This document shows positions 26,373 through 40,237 of a stretch of DNA of 48,051 nucleotides, in pieces; position 1 is the stretch's first letter, and every line of letters begins with the position of its first letter. The translations under genes were made by a program, and so were the position numbers. The stretch covers positions 1 through 48,051 of the forward strand of contig DYRD01000011.1 in the NCBI GenBank assembly GCA_020718905.1, given 5' to 3'. Origin of the DNA: Syntrophus aciditrophicus (lineage in GTDB: Bacteria > Desulfobacterota > Syntrophia > Syntrophales > UBA8958). The notes beneath the pieces were generated by a model. The model was given only the letters and a program-made list of their open reading frames with translations, searched no databases and was not told where the DNA came from.

Positions 26373-26401
26373 ATTATATAGAACGATCGTTCTATTGTCA
26401 A
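26373..26401 (-). promoter_or_regulatory. Consensus lexA promoter with an SOS box filling its spacer
   Basis: Minus strand: TTGACA (26401-26396), exactly 17 bp, TATAAT (26378-26373), both perfect consensus. The spacer holds the perfect 18-bp palindrome ATAGAACGATCGTTCTAT (26378-26395), with core GAAC-N4-GTTC, the LexA operator known from Bacillus and other Gram-positives. Bound repressor would block RNA polymerase, giving tight autoregulation. Confidence 0.85.
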
Positions 26402-26722
26402 GGATTTTTTTCCACGGCCATGTTATTTACGGATAGGTTCTTATCCACCGCTTTCCCCGGGGGGCGACGCCTGCGGAATCCCTCTTCTGAGCGCTGCCCA
26501 TCAGGTCGTCGTTATGGTTATCGCAAAGGGGAAACTGCAGAATCTCACCTTTGACAACCATGCCCTGTCGAGCCACCGGTTCATGGCGGCCATATTGAGG
26601 GCCATTCCTGAAGCTAGGCCAGTAAACAGGTGCAATCCCGTTACGTCGCGGCTCTCCTCCGGCGGGCAGGAATGTCAAAATGGTAAGTTATGGTCTTGAT
26701 ATTGATACAGCAGTATAGGTCG
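26402..26722. other. 321-base gap between lexA and the PfkB-type kinase gene, no gene recognised
   Basis: Short frames exist on both strands but none shows a family, a ribosome binding site or a plausible composition. No tRNA or known riboswitch was recognised. It contains the upstream flank of the lexA promoter. A structured RNA cannot be excluded by eye. Confidence 0.4.
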
Positions 26723-27853
26723 TCAACAGTACAGGTGGTCCATCATGTCGAGCATGTGTCCGGCCGATTCTTTCTTGATAATCCTGACCGGCGTCAAATA
26801 GTCTCCGTCGATTTCCCGCAGAAATGTTTCCAAGGTCGGTCTGCCGGGGCAGGAGCCGGAGCCGCCGTAGGTAGTGCAGGCATAGGATGCCCAGAGGCCG
26901 GCTTGGGCCATAGCATCCTGGAAATCAGGGAAGGTGAAGTCCTTTTTCCCGATCAGCGCCGCGGCAAGGCCGGCGGCAAAGGCATCGCCGGCCCCGGTGG
27001 TATCCACAATCATTTCCGGGGTGAGGAGGGGCTGTCCATAGATGAGGCCGTCCTTCCCGTCACGGTACGTACCCAGGGCGCCGAAGCGGCCCATGCTGAT
27101 TACGCCGCTTATTTTTCGATGCGTAAACCAGTCGATGATCTTGCGCAGGGAGGGGAAATGTTCTTCTTCCTTCATCAGCTGCTTGTATTCCCAGATATTC
27201 ATCTGGATAACCGTCGCCTGTAGAAAGGCCTCTTCCCAGAACCCAATGCCCAATTCGATCTGACTGTGGCCGAGATTCAGAAAGATAGGCGCTTTTCCCT
27301 GCCAGCGGTCGATGATATAACGGGTGCATTCGCCGGGAACATGGGGATGACCGTTGCTTTTATCACTGTAGATGTGGCCGATCATGACCGCGCCCGGCGT
27401 GATCCCGAGGCGCGCTTCAATATCATGGAAGCGTTTTTCCAGATGGTATTGGAAACTTTTGCCCTCGACGAATTTTTCCGAAAAGACGGTAGTCTGAAGT
27501 TCATTGACAAGGATCGTGGAACTGGGGGTTCTGACGTTGGGTACGAAAAATTGGCGGGGGGCTAAAAACTCTTTCAGGCGGTCCGGGGCCGGCACCTCTT
27601 CCGCAGCGGCGAGAATGCTTTCCCGGATCAATTTTCCCAGGGGATCATTGCCGACGGGGAGGATGGGCAGGACTTCCACGCCGGCGGCGAGGAGGCGGAG
27701 GGCGTAGTTCAAGCCGCTTCCTCCCAGACTTTCTTCCTGCGCGGCGATGTGTTTCCTGCCCAACTGGAGCGTGCCATCGCAAAGCAGGATATTTTCAAAG
27801 GCCCCGCTGCCGACGGCAATAACAGGGGACCGGTTTTCTGGTACCGTCTGCAT
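26723..27853 (-). CDS. PfkB-family carbohydrate kinase
   Basis: A 376-residue ribokinase/PfkB-fold sugar kinase. The N-terminal substrate motif region is GGSGLNYALRLLAAGVEVLPILPVGND. The C-terminal signature DTTGAGDAFAAGLAAALIG supplies the catalytic Asp and the anion hole. The middle insert (about residues 95-160) is longer than in ribokinase. The substrate is not readable from sequence. It lies 48 nt downstream of glmM in a co-directional amino-sugar cluster, which suggests a sugar or amino sugar substrate. Confidence 0.82.
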   Translation of the reverse strand: MQTVPENRSPVIAVGSGAFENILLCDGTLQLGRKHIAAQEESLGGSGLNYALRLLAAGVEVLPILPVGNDPLGKLIRESILAAAEEVPAPDRLKEFLAPRQFFVPNVRTPSSTILVNELQTTVFSEKFVEGKSFQYHLEKRFHDIEARLGITPGAVMIGHIYSDKSNGHPHVPGECTRYIIDRWQGKAPIFLNLGHSQIELGIGFWEEAFLQATVIQMNIWEYKQLMKEEEHFPSLRKIIDWFTHRKISGVISMGRFGALGTYRDGKDGLIYGQPLLTPEMIVDTTGAGDAFAAGLAAALIGKKDFTFPDFQDAMAQAGLWASYACTTYGGSGSCPGRPTLETFLREIDGDYLTPVRIIKKESAGHMLDMMDHLYC

Positions 27854-27901
27854 TAATTCTCTTTTGCCTAATTATTGTCAAGACATAAAAAAGCCAAAAG
27901 C

Positions 27902-29251
27902 TTATCCTATGGTTGCTTTCACAACTTCCGCCACCTGCCGGCAATATCGCTCCGTTTCCTCATCCGTCGGTCCTTCCACCATGACCCGGCACATGTTCTG
28001 GGTTCCCGAATAACGCACCAGGACCCGTCCCTTTTCGCCCAGAATATCTTCCACGACCCTGATGGCTTGGACAAGCTCGGGAATAGTTTCAATCTCGGGC
28101 TTTGATTTTACATCGATGTTGATCAATTTCTGGGGGAAAACGGTCATTACCTTCGCCAGCTCGGAGAGGGGTTGCTTTTCTTCACACATGGCGATAAGGA
28201 CCTGCAGGGCGGTCATGATGCCGTCCCCCGTCGTATGGTCATGAAGAAAGATCAGATGCCCCGATTGCTCGCCCCCGATGGCCGCTCCCCGGGTCTTCAT
28301 TTCTTCGAGGACGTATCGGTCTCCCACCTTGGCGGCGACCATTTCGATATCCAGTGATCTGAAGGCCTGCAGGAGGCCGAGGTTGCTCATCACCGTGGCA
28401 ACTACGAGGTTGTTGGTGAGAATCCTTTTTTTCTTCATTACCTTGGCGCAGATGGCCATGAGGTGGTCCCCCGTCAGGATGTTGCCCTTTTCATCAGCGG
28501 CGATGAGACGGTCGCCGTCGCCGTCGAAGGCAAACCCTGCGTCGGCATTCCTTTTCAGCAGTTTTTCCACCAACATCTCCGGGTGCTGGGAGCCGCATTT
28601 GTCGTTGATGTTCGCTCCGTTCGGCTGATCGAAACGGGCGGTGACGTTGGCCCCCAGTTCCAGGAAGGTCTGGGGGGCGACGCGATAGGTGGCGCCGTTG
28701 GCGCAATCCAGTTCCAGTTTCATCCCTTCGAGGGTGAATTCCTTGGGAAAGGTGCTTTTCAGGAAAACGATGTAACGATCCCTGGCCCCTTCGATCCGGT
28801 ACGCCTTGCCCAGCTTGTGGGATGAGGGGTTAAAGCCATGCATGTTGTTACGGAAGATAAGTTCTTCGATCTCCAGTTCTGTTTCGTCGGGGAGTTTGTA
28901 GCCGTCGCTGGAAAAAACCTTGATGCCGTTGTCCTCATAGGGGTTGTGGGACGCCGAGATGACGATGCCCGCATCGGCCCGCATGCTTTGGGTGAGAAAG
29001 GCAATCCCCGGTGTTGGCATGACCCCGACGAGGATGGCATCGACGCCCATGGAACAGATTCCGGCGACGAGGGCGTTTTCGAGCATGTAGCCGGAAATCC
29101 TGGTGTCCTTGCCGATGATGATTTTAGAGTGGTGGCCCCGGCGCTTGAAATAATGGGCCGTCGCCTTGCCGATGTTCAGGGCCATTTCGGGTGTCATGGG
29201 ATATTCGTTGGCCACCCCTCTGATTCCGTCCGTCCCAAACAGTTTTCCCAT
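27902..29251 (-). CDS. glmM: Phosphoglucosamine mutase GlmM
   Basis: A 449-residue enzyme that converts glucosamine-6-P to glucosamine-1-P for UDP-GlcNAc. N-terminal KLFGTDGIRGVAN, phosphoserine loop GIVISASHNPYEDNGIK (Ser), metal loop FDGDGDRLIAAD, sugar loop GGEQSGHLIF and phosphate loop RYSGTQNMCRVMVEG are all intact. Length is standard. It lies downstream of pyrG, with a hairpin terminator in the gap, and upstream of the PfkB kinase. Confidence 0.95.
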   Translation of the reverse strand: MGKLFGTDGIRGVANEYPMTPEMALNIGKATAHYFKRRGHHSKIIIGKDTRISGYMLENALVAGICSMGVDAILVGVMPTPGIAFLTQSMRADAGIVISASHNPYEDNGIKVFSSDGYKLPDETELEIEELIFRNNMHGFNPSSHKLGKAYRIEGARDRYIVFLKSTFPKEFTLEGMKLELDCANGATYRVAPQTFLELGANVTARFDQPNGANINDKCGSQHPEMLVEKLLKRNADAGFAFDGDGDRLIAADEKGNILTGDHLMAICAKVMKKKRILTNNLVVATVMSNLGLLQAFRSLDIEMVAAKVGDRYVLEEMKTRGAAIGGEQSGHLIFLHDHTTGDGIMTALQVLIAMCEEKQPLSELAKVMTVFPQKLINIDVKSKPEIETIPELVQAIRVVEDILGEKGRVLVRYSGTQNMCRVMVEGPTDEETERYCRQVAEVVKATIG

Positions 29252-29267
29252 ACACAGTCTCCTTAGC

Positions 29268-29305
29268 TAACAACAAAGATCGCCGGTGTGTATCCCCGGC
29301 GATCT
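29268..29305 (-). terminator. Hairpin terminator after pyrG
   Basis: Perfect 10-bp arms AGATCGCCGG and CCGGCGATCT (29278-29305) around an 8-nt loop, followed on the minus strand by TTTGTTGTTAG. It lies between pyrG and glmM and may reduce read-through into glmM. Confidence 0.6.
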
Positions 29306-29335
29306 GTAAAGTCAATCAATTTGTATCGGTATTCC

Positions 29336-34715
<5,380 letters not shown>

Positions 34716-34725
<10 letters not shown>

Positions 34726-35960
34726 GCCGGTATTAAGGAAAAGATGCGTTCGGCAACGTCGTCAACAATTGACTGCAGCCAGGCGACGCCGAGATTTACG
34801 GCTGCCGGGTCGAGGTTCCGGATGCAAGAGGTGTAGTCCATCCCCTTGCCCGTATAATTCTTCTCAATGATGTTTTGCAGGGTTTGTCTATTAGCGGGTT
34901 CGATATCCGCTTCCCTGCCGCTCGTCAAGGAGGCCTCAATGGCCGGCCAGTTTTCCATGAATTCCCGTGATTGCCGGATCAGGACGTCCCGCCGCTCTCC
35001 GGCCAGGATTTTTTCACTGATCCTGAGCGAGGTCTCCATCTTTTCCGAGAGGGCGCGGAAGCGGACGATCCTTTCCTGAATGATCAGATCCAGCTTTTCC
35101 ACGGCTCCTTCGTAAAGGGCGCCGTCGCCTGTCGCCATGAAAAAAGGCCGCCGGATGTAATCGTACCACTGCCGGAGGGCGAGAATGTTGGCGATGTAAA
35201 GAATATTATTGCAGATACGCCGTTTAATGTCGGCGTAAAAGCCCAGGTGAAAGCTGATTTCGTAAGTCATTTGGCCCTGTTGACCGATCAGCTTGCCTCC
35301 TTCCGGGCAATCACCCCGGTAGACGGTGCCGGCGGCAATGACGGTTCCGTATCCGATCCGGACCGGTCCGACGATCCCCCCCTGGCCACCCAGAAAAATG
35401 GGGGCCTGGTTCAGCATGACTCCCCGGGGGATGTCGCCGATCAGGGAAGCCGTGGCCTTATCCTGATTGGGAGTGTAGTTGAAATGGATGTAAGAGCTGC
35501 CTACCTCGCTGTGGTTCCGGCGGCTCGTCCCCCCGGCCACCAGGCAGTCGCAGCAATTGATCAGGCTGCCGAGAGTGACGAAGGGAAACAGGATGGTCTG
35601 TTTCATCCCGACCGTATGGGCGCCGTTGGCTTCTTCTTCCATAAGACAACCTTCACGGAGCTGGGCGTTGCTGCCCATACTGGCGTTTGCTAAAAATGTC
35701 GAGGCCGTATAGAACCCGCCTTTAAGTTCCACATGGGGTCCCAGTTGACAATTGACTACGGTTACGGGGGCTTCGCGGCCCAGCTTGACCCCCCTGGCAA
35801 TATATGTCTTTTCACCATAAATCCTTGTCCCTGCGAAAAAAGACACCCCGGCGCCGGCAATCCTCTCCGTAGCGACCTCTTCGCCAATATCCACCATTTC
35901 TGGATTGGGAATGGAGGCCCCTTTTTCGAGAAGCTGAATGATTTTAGATCGATCGGTCAT
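34716..35960 (-). CDS. Left-handed beta-helix (hexapeptide) protein, GlmU/UDP-GlcNAc pyrophosphorylase-related
   Basis: A 414-residue protein. Residues about 30-240 show the hexapeptide periodicity of left-handed beta-helix acyltransferases (ARGVKLGREAPVTVVNCQLGPHVELKGGFY, ANASMGSNAQLREGCLM, VGPVRIGYGTVIAAGTVYRG). The rest is helical. The N-terminal nucleotidyltransferase domain of GlmU is absent. Adjacency to the GlmS-like gene (10-nt overlap) and to glmM suggests work on GlcNAc or a related sugar, but no reaction is proven by sequence. Confidence 0.6.
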
Positions 35961-35976
35961 GGATATAAATTGCTGA

Positions 35977-36273
35977 TCAATCTTCCAGGTGAAGCTTCAC
36001 CATCTTTTTTTGAAAGGTGTTGCGATTGATTCCGAGATAATCGGCGGCCCGGCTTTTGACGTTTTGGGATCTCTGGAGGGCGATTCTGAACAGGCAGCGT
36101 TCGACGATGGCCACGATATCTTCATGCAGTCTGCTCTTCCCGTTTCCCGAACCGCTCAGAATGGTGGCGATGTCCGCTAATTTTCGGCCCAGGCTATCCT
36201 CGGCGACGGCATGGAGCGAGGATAGCCCCTCGGCTTTCTTTTCCTCGGGTTTATCTCCTGTTATGTCGTTCAT
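35977..36273 (-). CDS. Small Fis-like helix-turn-helix protein
   Basis: A 98-residue protein whose C-terminus (RAADYLGINRNTFQKKMVKLHL) is the Fis-type helix-turn-helix found at the end of NtrC-type activators; the N-terminal half is charged. The frame opens at 36549, but that part runs antiparallel to the neighbouring gene; ATG 36273 has AAGGAAG about 12 nt upstream and begins the plausible sequence. It may be a local nucleoid or regulatory protein. It lies 16 nt before the beta-helix gene. Confidence 0.65.
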   Translation of the reverse strand: MNDITGDKPEEKKAEGLSSLHAVAEDSLGRKLADIATILSGSGNGKSRLHEDIVAIVERCLFRIALQRSQNVKSRAADYLGINRNTFQKKMVKLHLED

Positions 36274-36293
36274 ATATGACGGTCTTCCTTGTG

Positions 36294-36821
36294 TTATGAA
36301 ATGAATTTCAAATAAATGATACCGGACAGGACGATAACGGCGACCCAAGCGGCAACGAGATCGGAGAGATTTTTCGTGGGTTTGTCCATTTGCATCCTGG
36401 CCTCCCCTTCGACTTCGATCTTCTCCGTATCCAGATGGTTGACAATGTTTCGCACGAGGGGAGCGAATGGTTCGTAAGCGTTCGACAAGATATGAAATCC
36501 CTTCTTGGTTGTCAAGAGGATAAAGACCTTGCTTCGCAAGCTCAGGCAACCTACATGGGTTATATCGCTCCAGAGGAGTTCCTTTGTTTTCAGTAGTTTT
36601 TTAAGAACGATGCCGCCTGCGGTGATCACGATTTTCCGGCTCAGCGCCTCGATCATGATCAGCAGGGATACGGCAAAGAAGCCGGTCAGGACGATTCTTT
36701 CCGTCCCCGACCCTTTTACAGCCAGGGACAGCACCAGGAGGACGAACAACAGCAGGACGTCGATGGCCAGGGGGATGGTGAAAGACCGGCGAATGCGGTA
36801 AACTGTTTCCGGCATGGTCAT
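36294..36821 (-). CDS. Membrane protein with PH-like domain
   Basis: A 175-residue protein with two N-terminal membrane segments (IPLAIDVLLLFVLLVLSLAV and IVLTGFFAVSLLIMIEALS). A soluble domain resembling bacterial PH domains follows (KIVITAGGIVLKKLLKTKELLWSDITHVGCLSLRSKVFILLTTKKGFHIL), then a C-terminal membrane segment (LVAAWVAVIVLSGIIYLKF). Function is unknown. Its start overlaps the moaC stop (ATGA). Confidence 0.65.
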   Translation of the reverse strand: MTMPETVYRIRRSFTIPLAIDVLLLFVLLVLSLAVKGSGTERIVLTGFFAVSLLIMIEALSRKIVITAGGIVLKKLLKTKELLWSDITHVGCLSLRSKVFILLTTKKGFHILSNAYEPFAPLVRNIVNHLDTEKIEVEGEARMQMDKPTKNLSDLVAAWVAVIVLSGIIYLKFIS

Positions 36822-37297
36822 TCTTCCCTGCTATATGTTCCGCTTTTACCGCCCCGTTTGGACATCAGCCTGATGTCCGTAAGGATCATGTCCCGGTCGA
36901 TGGCTTTGCACATATCATAGATTGTCAGGGCGGCGACGCTCACGGCAGTCAGGGCTTCCATTTCCACGCCGGTCCGGCCCACGGTTTTCACCTTCCCTTC
37001 AATGACGACTTCTCCCCGGTCATGGTTGCTTTGAAAGGAGATATCGATCCCCGTCAATGCGAGGGAATGACACATGGGGATGAGACGCCCCGTTTCTTTC
37101 GCGGCCATGATACCGGCGATGCGGGCCGTGCCGTATACATCCCCCTTGGGGATTTTGCCGCCCTCCACGAGGGCCAGGGTCTCCGGCTTCATGACGACCT
37201 TGCCCCGGACCACCGCCTCCCTTATTGTCGGCGTCTTGCCGGTGACATCCACCATTCTGGCCTGACCGTATTCGTCCAGATGAGTTAACTTTACCAT
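36818..37297 (-). CDS. moaC: Cyclic pyranopterin monophosphate synthase MoaC
   Basis: A 159-residue MoaC, second step of molybdenum cofactor synthesis. Hallmarks: MVDVTGKTPTIREA, KGDVYGTARIAGIMAAKETGRLIPMCHSLALTGI, then VEMEALTAVSVAALTIYDMCKAIDR and MSKRGGKSG. Start ATG 37297 matches the family N-terminus and has AGGAAAA upstream; the frame opens at 37390. Mo cofactor fits the FdhD context elsewhere in the window. It heads the minus-strand amino-sugar run. Confidence 0.93.
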   Translation of the reverse strand: MVKLTHLDEYGQARMVDVTGKTPTIREAVVRGKVVMKPETLALVEGGKIPKGDVYGTARIAGIMAAKETGRLIPMCHSLALTGIDISFQSNHDRGEVVIEGKVKTVGRTGVEMEALTAVSVAALTIYDMCKAIDRDMILTDIRLMSKRGGKSGTYSREE

Positions 37298-37319
37298 AAA
37301 TGTTTTCCTGATTGGCAAC

Positions 37320-37348
37320 AACTTATCACAGCCTTTGAGTCTCGTCAA
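37320..37348 (-). promoter_or_regulatory. Predicted sigma-70 promoter for moaC
   Basis: Minus strand: TTGACG, 17-bp spacer, TAAGTT, 22 nt before the moaC start. It could drive the whole run down to the amino-sugar genes. Confidence 0.45.
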
Positions 37349-37353
37349 GATAG

Positions 37354-37382
37354 TTGAAAAAACTTTACACTTTCTATAGATA
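37354..37382 (+). promoter_or_regulatory. Possible promoter for comM
   Basis: TTGAAA (37354-37359) with TAGATA at 17 bp, or TATAGA at 15 bp, about 40 nt before the comM start; back to back with the moaC promoter. Confidence 0.35.
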
Positions 37383-37422
37383 CCAATCAATCTTCAGCTC
37401 AAACTCAGGGAGGGGGGCGTGA

Positions 37423-38796
37423 ATGATCGTCAAAATCTTCGGTAGTTCCGTTATCGGCATCGAGGCCTACCTGATTGACGTTGAAGTGGATACCTCGCCG
37501 GGATTGCCCCAATTCTCAACGGTAGGGCTCCCCGATGTCGCCGTGCGGGAGAGTCGGGACCGGATCAAGGCGGCGGTAAAAAATTCCGGCTATCCCTTTC
37601 CCCGGCATCATGTCACCGTCAATCTTGCCCCGACGGATATAAAAAAGGAGGGCACCGGTTTTGACCTTCCCATTGCGGCAGGCATCCTGGCGGCGGCAGG
37701 CGTCATTGGACCGGAAATGTTTCACAATTATATCCTCCTGGGGGAGCTTTCTCTAAACGGGAGAATCAAGGGGGTGTACGGGGCCTTGCAGGCTCAGGAG
37801 GCGGGGTTGCGGGGGATCATCCTGTCTCGGGAAAATGCCTCGGAAGCGGCGATGGTTCATGGCATTGAAGTCATCCCGGTGGAAAGCCTCGTGGAGGTAG
37901 TGGAGTTTTTGAATGGCGCCCGGAGGATCGAACCGGCGCGACTGGATGGGGAGGCGATGTTTCAGGGCTCCTGTCATGAAGACTACGATTTCCGGGATGT
38001 CCAGGGACAGGATCAGGCCAAGCGGGCAATGGAGATCGCCGCTGCCGGGATGCATAATCTTTTGATGCTCGGGCCCCCGGGGAGCGGGAAGACAATGCTT
38101 GCCCGGCGCCGGACTCATCGGCGGCCGCCAGATTCCCAAACCGGGAGAGATCAGCCTGGCCCATCATGGTGTTATTTTTCTTGATGAATTGCCGGAATTC
38201 CGGAAGAATGTCCTGGAGGCCCTGCGGCAGCCCCTGGAAGAGGGGACGGTGACGATTGCCCGTTCGGCCATGACGGTGACCTGCCCGGCGCGTTTTCTTT
38301 TCGTGGCGGCAATGAATCCTTGCCCTTGCGGGTACTATGGCGCTGCCCATCGCCCTTGCCGTTGCAGTTCCCAGCAGATCCGCCAGTATCAGGGAAGGGT
38401 TTCCGGGCCGCTCCTGGGCCGGATCGATCTCCACATCGAGGTTCCCGCCTTGCGTTATCGCGAATTGGCGGCCGTTACGAGGGGGAGGCCTCGGAGACCA
38501 TCAGAGGAAGGATCGGCGGGGCCCGCATCATTCAGCAGGCGCGTTTCGGTGCCCGGGTGGCGCCCTTCAACGCCCGGATGTCCGACGGAGAGATCAAACG
38601 CTATTGCGAGATCGACAGGGAGTCCCAGAAATTGATGGAAATGGTCATGGAGAAGCTGGGGCTGAGCGCCCGGGCCTACAAACGAATTCTGAAGGTGGCC
38701 AGGACGATCGCCGACCTCGATGGCCGGGCGTCCATCCAGACTTCCCATGTAGCCGAAGCCATTCAGTGTAGAAGTCTTGATAGAAAGCTTGTTTAG
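37423..38796 (+). pseudogene. comM: ComM/YifB Mg-chelatase-like AAA ATPase, deletion plus frameshift
   Basis: ComM-family helicases act in branch migration during natural transformation. Three frames together give the family order. Residues 1-230 from 37423 ([35 protein letters not shown]) end in Walker [14 protein letters not shown]. The second frame starts [21 protein letters not shown] with Walker B FLDELPEF. The third has RIIQQARF and GLSARAYKRILKVARTIADL. Around 38101-38112 the protein jumps from Walker A to the AGLIGG motif, losing about 40 residues and changing frame. A second shift of one base lies near 38464-38474. It cannot make a working ATPase as written. Confidence 0.85.
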
Positions 38797-38847
38797 TGAT
38801 AAGGATGGGAATATCTCTTAAAATAATTACAGGGGGGAAATGATTGT

Positions 38848-39921
38848 ATGGAAATCATTGTCGTTCCGGCCGATCCGGGAAAGAGAAAGCCCAAACCGGC
38901 GGATGAGTCAAAGCTCGGATTTGGGAAGATTCTAACCGATCACATGTTTACCATGTCCTATCATGCCGGCCGGGGATGGTATGATCCTGCCGTCAGACCC
39001 TATGAAAGCCTTTCCCTCGATCCGGCGGCCATGGGCCTCCATTACGGGCAGTTGATTTTTGAAGGGATGAAGGCCTACCGGGGCAAAGGAGGGACCATCA
39101 ATCTCTTCCGGCCCATGGAAAACATCAAGCGCATGAATGAGTCGGCCAAAAGGCTCTGCATGCCGACCCTGGATCCGGATATATACCTGGAGGCCTTGAA
39201 GAAGCTCGTCCTCCTCGAACAGGACTGGATTCCCCGGAGCAGCGGCGCCTCCCTCTACATCAGGCCGACGATGATTGCGACTGAGGCGGCCCTGGGTGTC
39301 CATCCCGCCAACGCCTATCTCTTCTATATTATTGTGGGACCGGTGGGGGCGTACTATCCCGAAGGTTTCAGCCCGACGAAGATATACGTCGTGGAAGAGT
39401 ACGTCCGTTCCGCTCCCGGCGGCATCGGCTATTGCAAGGCGGCGGGGAACTATGCGGCGAGCCTCATGGCGAGCGCCATAGCCGTCGAAAAGGGCTATAC
39501 CCAGGTGCTCTGGCTGGACGCGGTCACGAGAAAATATGTGGAAGAAGTGGGAACGAGCAATATCTTTTTTGTTATTGGCGACGAACTGATCACCCCGCCC
39601 CTAAGGGGAACGATTCTGCCCGGCGTCACCCGCGATTCCGTTCTGCAGATTGCCCGGTCATGGGGGCTGAATGTTTCCGAACGGCCCCTGTCCATGGATG
39701 AGATCCTGTCCGCCTGTAGCAAGGGCACTATGAAAGAGGCCTTTGCCTCGGGAACAGCCGCCATCGTTTCCCCCATCGGCCAGCTTTGCTACCGAGACAG
39801 AGAATATCCTATTAATGAAGGGGAAACGGGATCCCTGACGGAGAAACTATACCGGGAGATACTTGAGATCCAGTATGGAGAAAAGGACGATCCTTTCGGT
39901 TGGCGCATGGAGATCGGATGA
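38848..39921 (+). CDS. ilvE: Branched-chain amino acid aminotransferase
   Basis: A 357-residue PLP enzyme of fold type IV, which interconverts Leu/Ile/Val and their 2-oxo acids. Hallmarks: LHYGQLIFEGMKAYRG, NIKRMNESAKRLCMP, SLYIRPTMIATE, and the PLP Lys in IGYCKAAGNYAASL. EVGTSNIFFVIGDELITPPL and KEAFASGTAAIVSPIG follow. Length matches the mitochondrial/bacterial BCAT2-like group (about 355). It is 51 nt downstream of comM, with its own ribosome binding site (AGGGGGGAAA). Confidence 0.92.
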   Translation: MEIIVVPADPGKRKPKPADESKLGFGKILTDHMFTMSYHAGRGWYDPAVRPYESLSLDPAAMGLHYGQLIFEGMKAYRGKGGTINLFRPMENIKRMNESAKRLCMPTLDPDIYLEALKKLVLLEQDWIPRSSGASLYIRPTMIATEAALGVHPANAYLFYIIVGPVGAYYPEGFSPTKIYVVEEYVRSAPGGIGYCKAAGNYAASLMASAIAVEKGYTQVLWLDAVTRKYVEEVGTSNIFFVIGDELITPPLRGTILPGVTRDSVLQIARSWGLNVSERPLSMDEILSACSKGTMKEAFASGTAAIVSPIGQLCYRDREYPINEGETGSLTEKLYREILEIQYGEKDDPFGWRMEIG

Positions 39922-40007
39922 AGGACGATGCGGTTTATAGCCTTTTTTGGCCCCCGTTAAGGATTAAAGATGATATTCCATAGACTTGCCCCGGTAATTC
40001 ACAGCCT

Positions 40008-40040
40008 TGTGGAAAAGGCTGTTGATAACTGTGTGCATAA
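40008..40040 (+). promoter_or_regulatory. Three phased DnaA-box-like sites in the ilvE-lolA gap
   Basis: The 316-base gap holds TGTGGAAAA (40008-40016), TGTTGATAA (40020-40028) and TGTGCATAA (40032-40040), each one mismatch from the DnaA box TGTGGATAA, same strand, starts exactly 12 bp apart. An AT-rich stretch follows near 40097-40130. The rest of the gap shows no gene. DnaA binding is a hypothesis. Confidence 0.45.
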
Positions 40041-40237
40041 CTTGCCTAAGTCTGTAAATGTCACGATTTTATGTCGGTTTGCCGCTATTTTGGGCAGCCT
40101 TAAAATATATTAAAAACAAATACTTATGTATGTGCTGAGGATTTTCTGCGAGTTAGGCCCCGCCCGTGTAAGATATGCACATAGAAAAAAGGCACGATTT
40201 TTGATTGTAGGGACAGGGGCAGCCAAGGAGGTTAAGG

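Noticed and set aside
26427-26678. 83-codon minus-strand frame between lexA and the PfkB kinase gene
   Set aside because: No ribosome binding site, no recognisable motif and unlikely composition.
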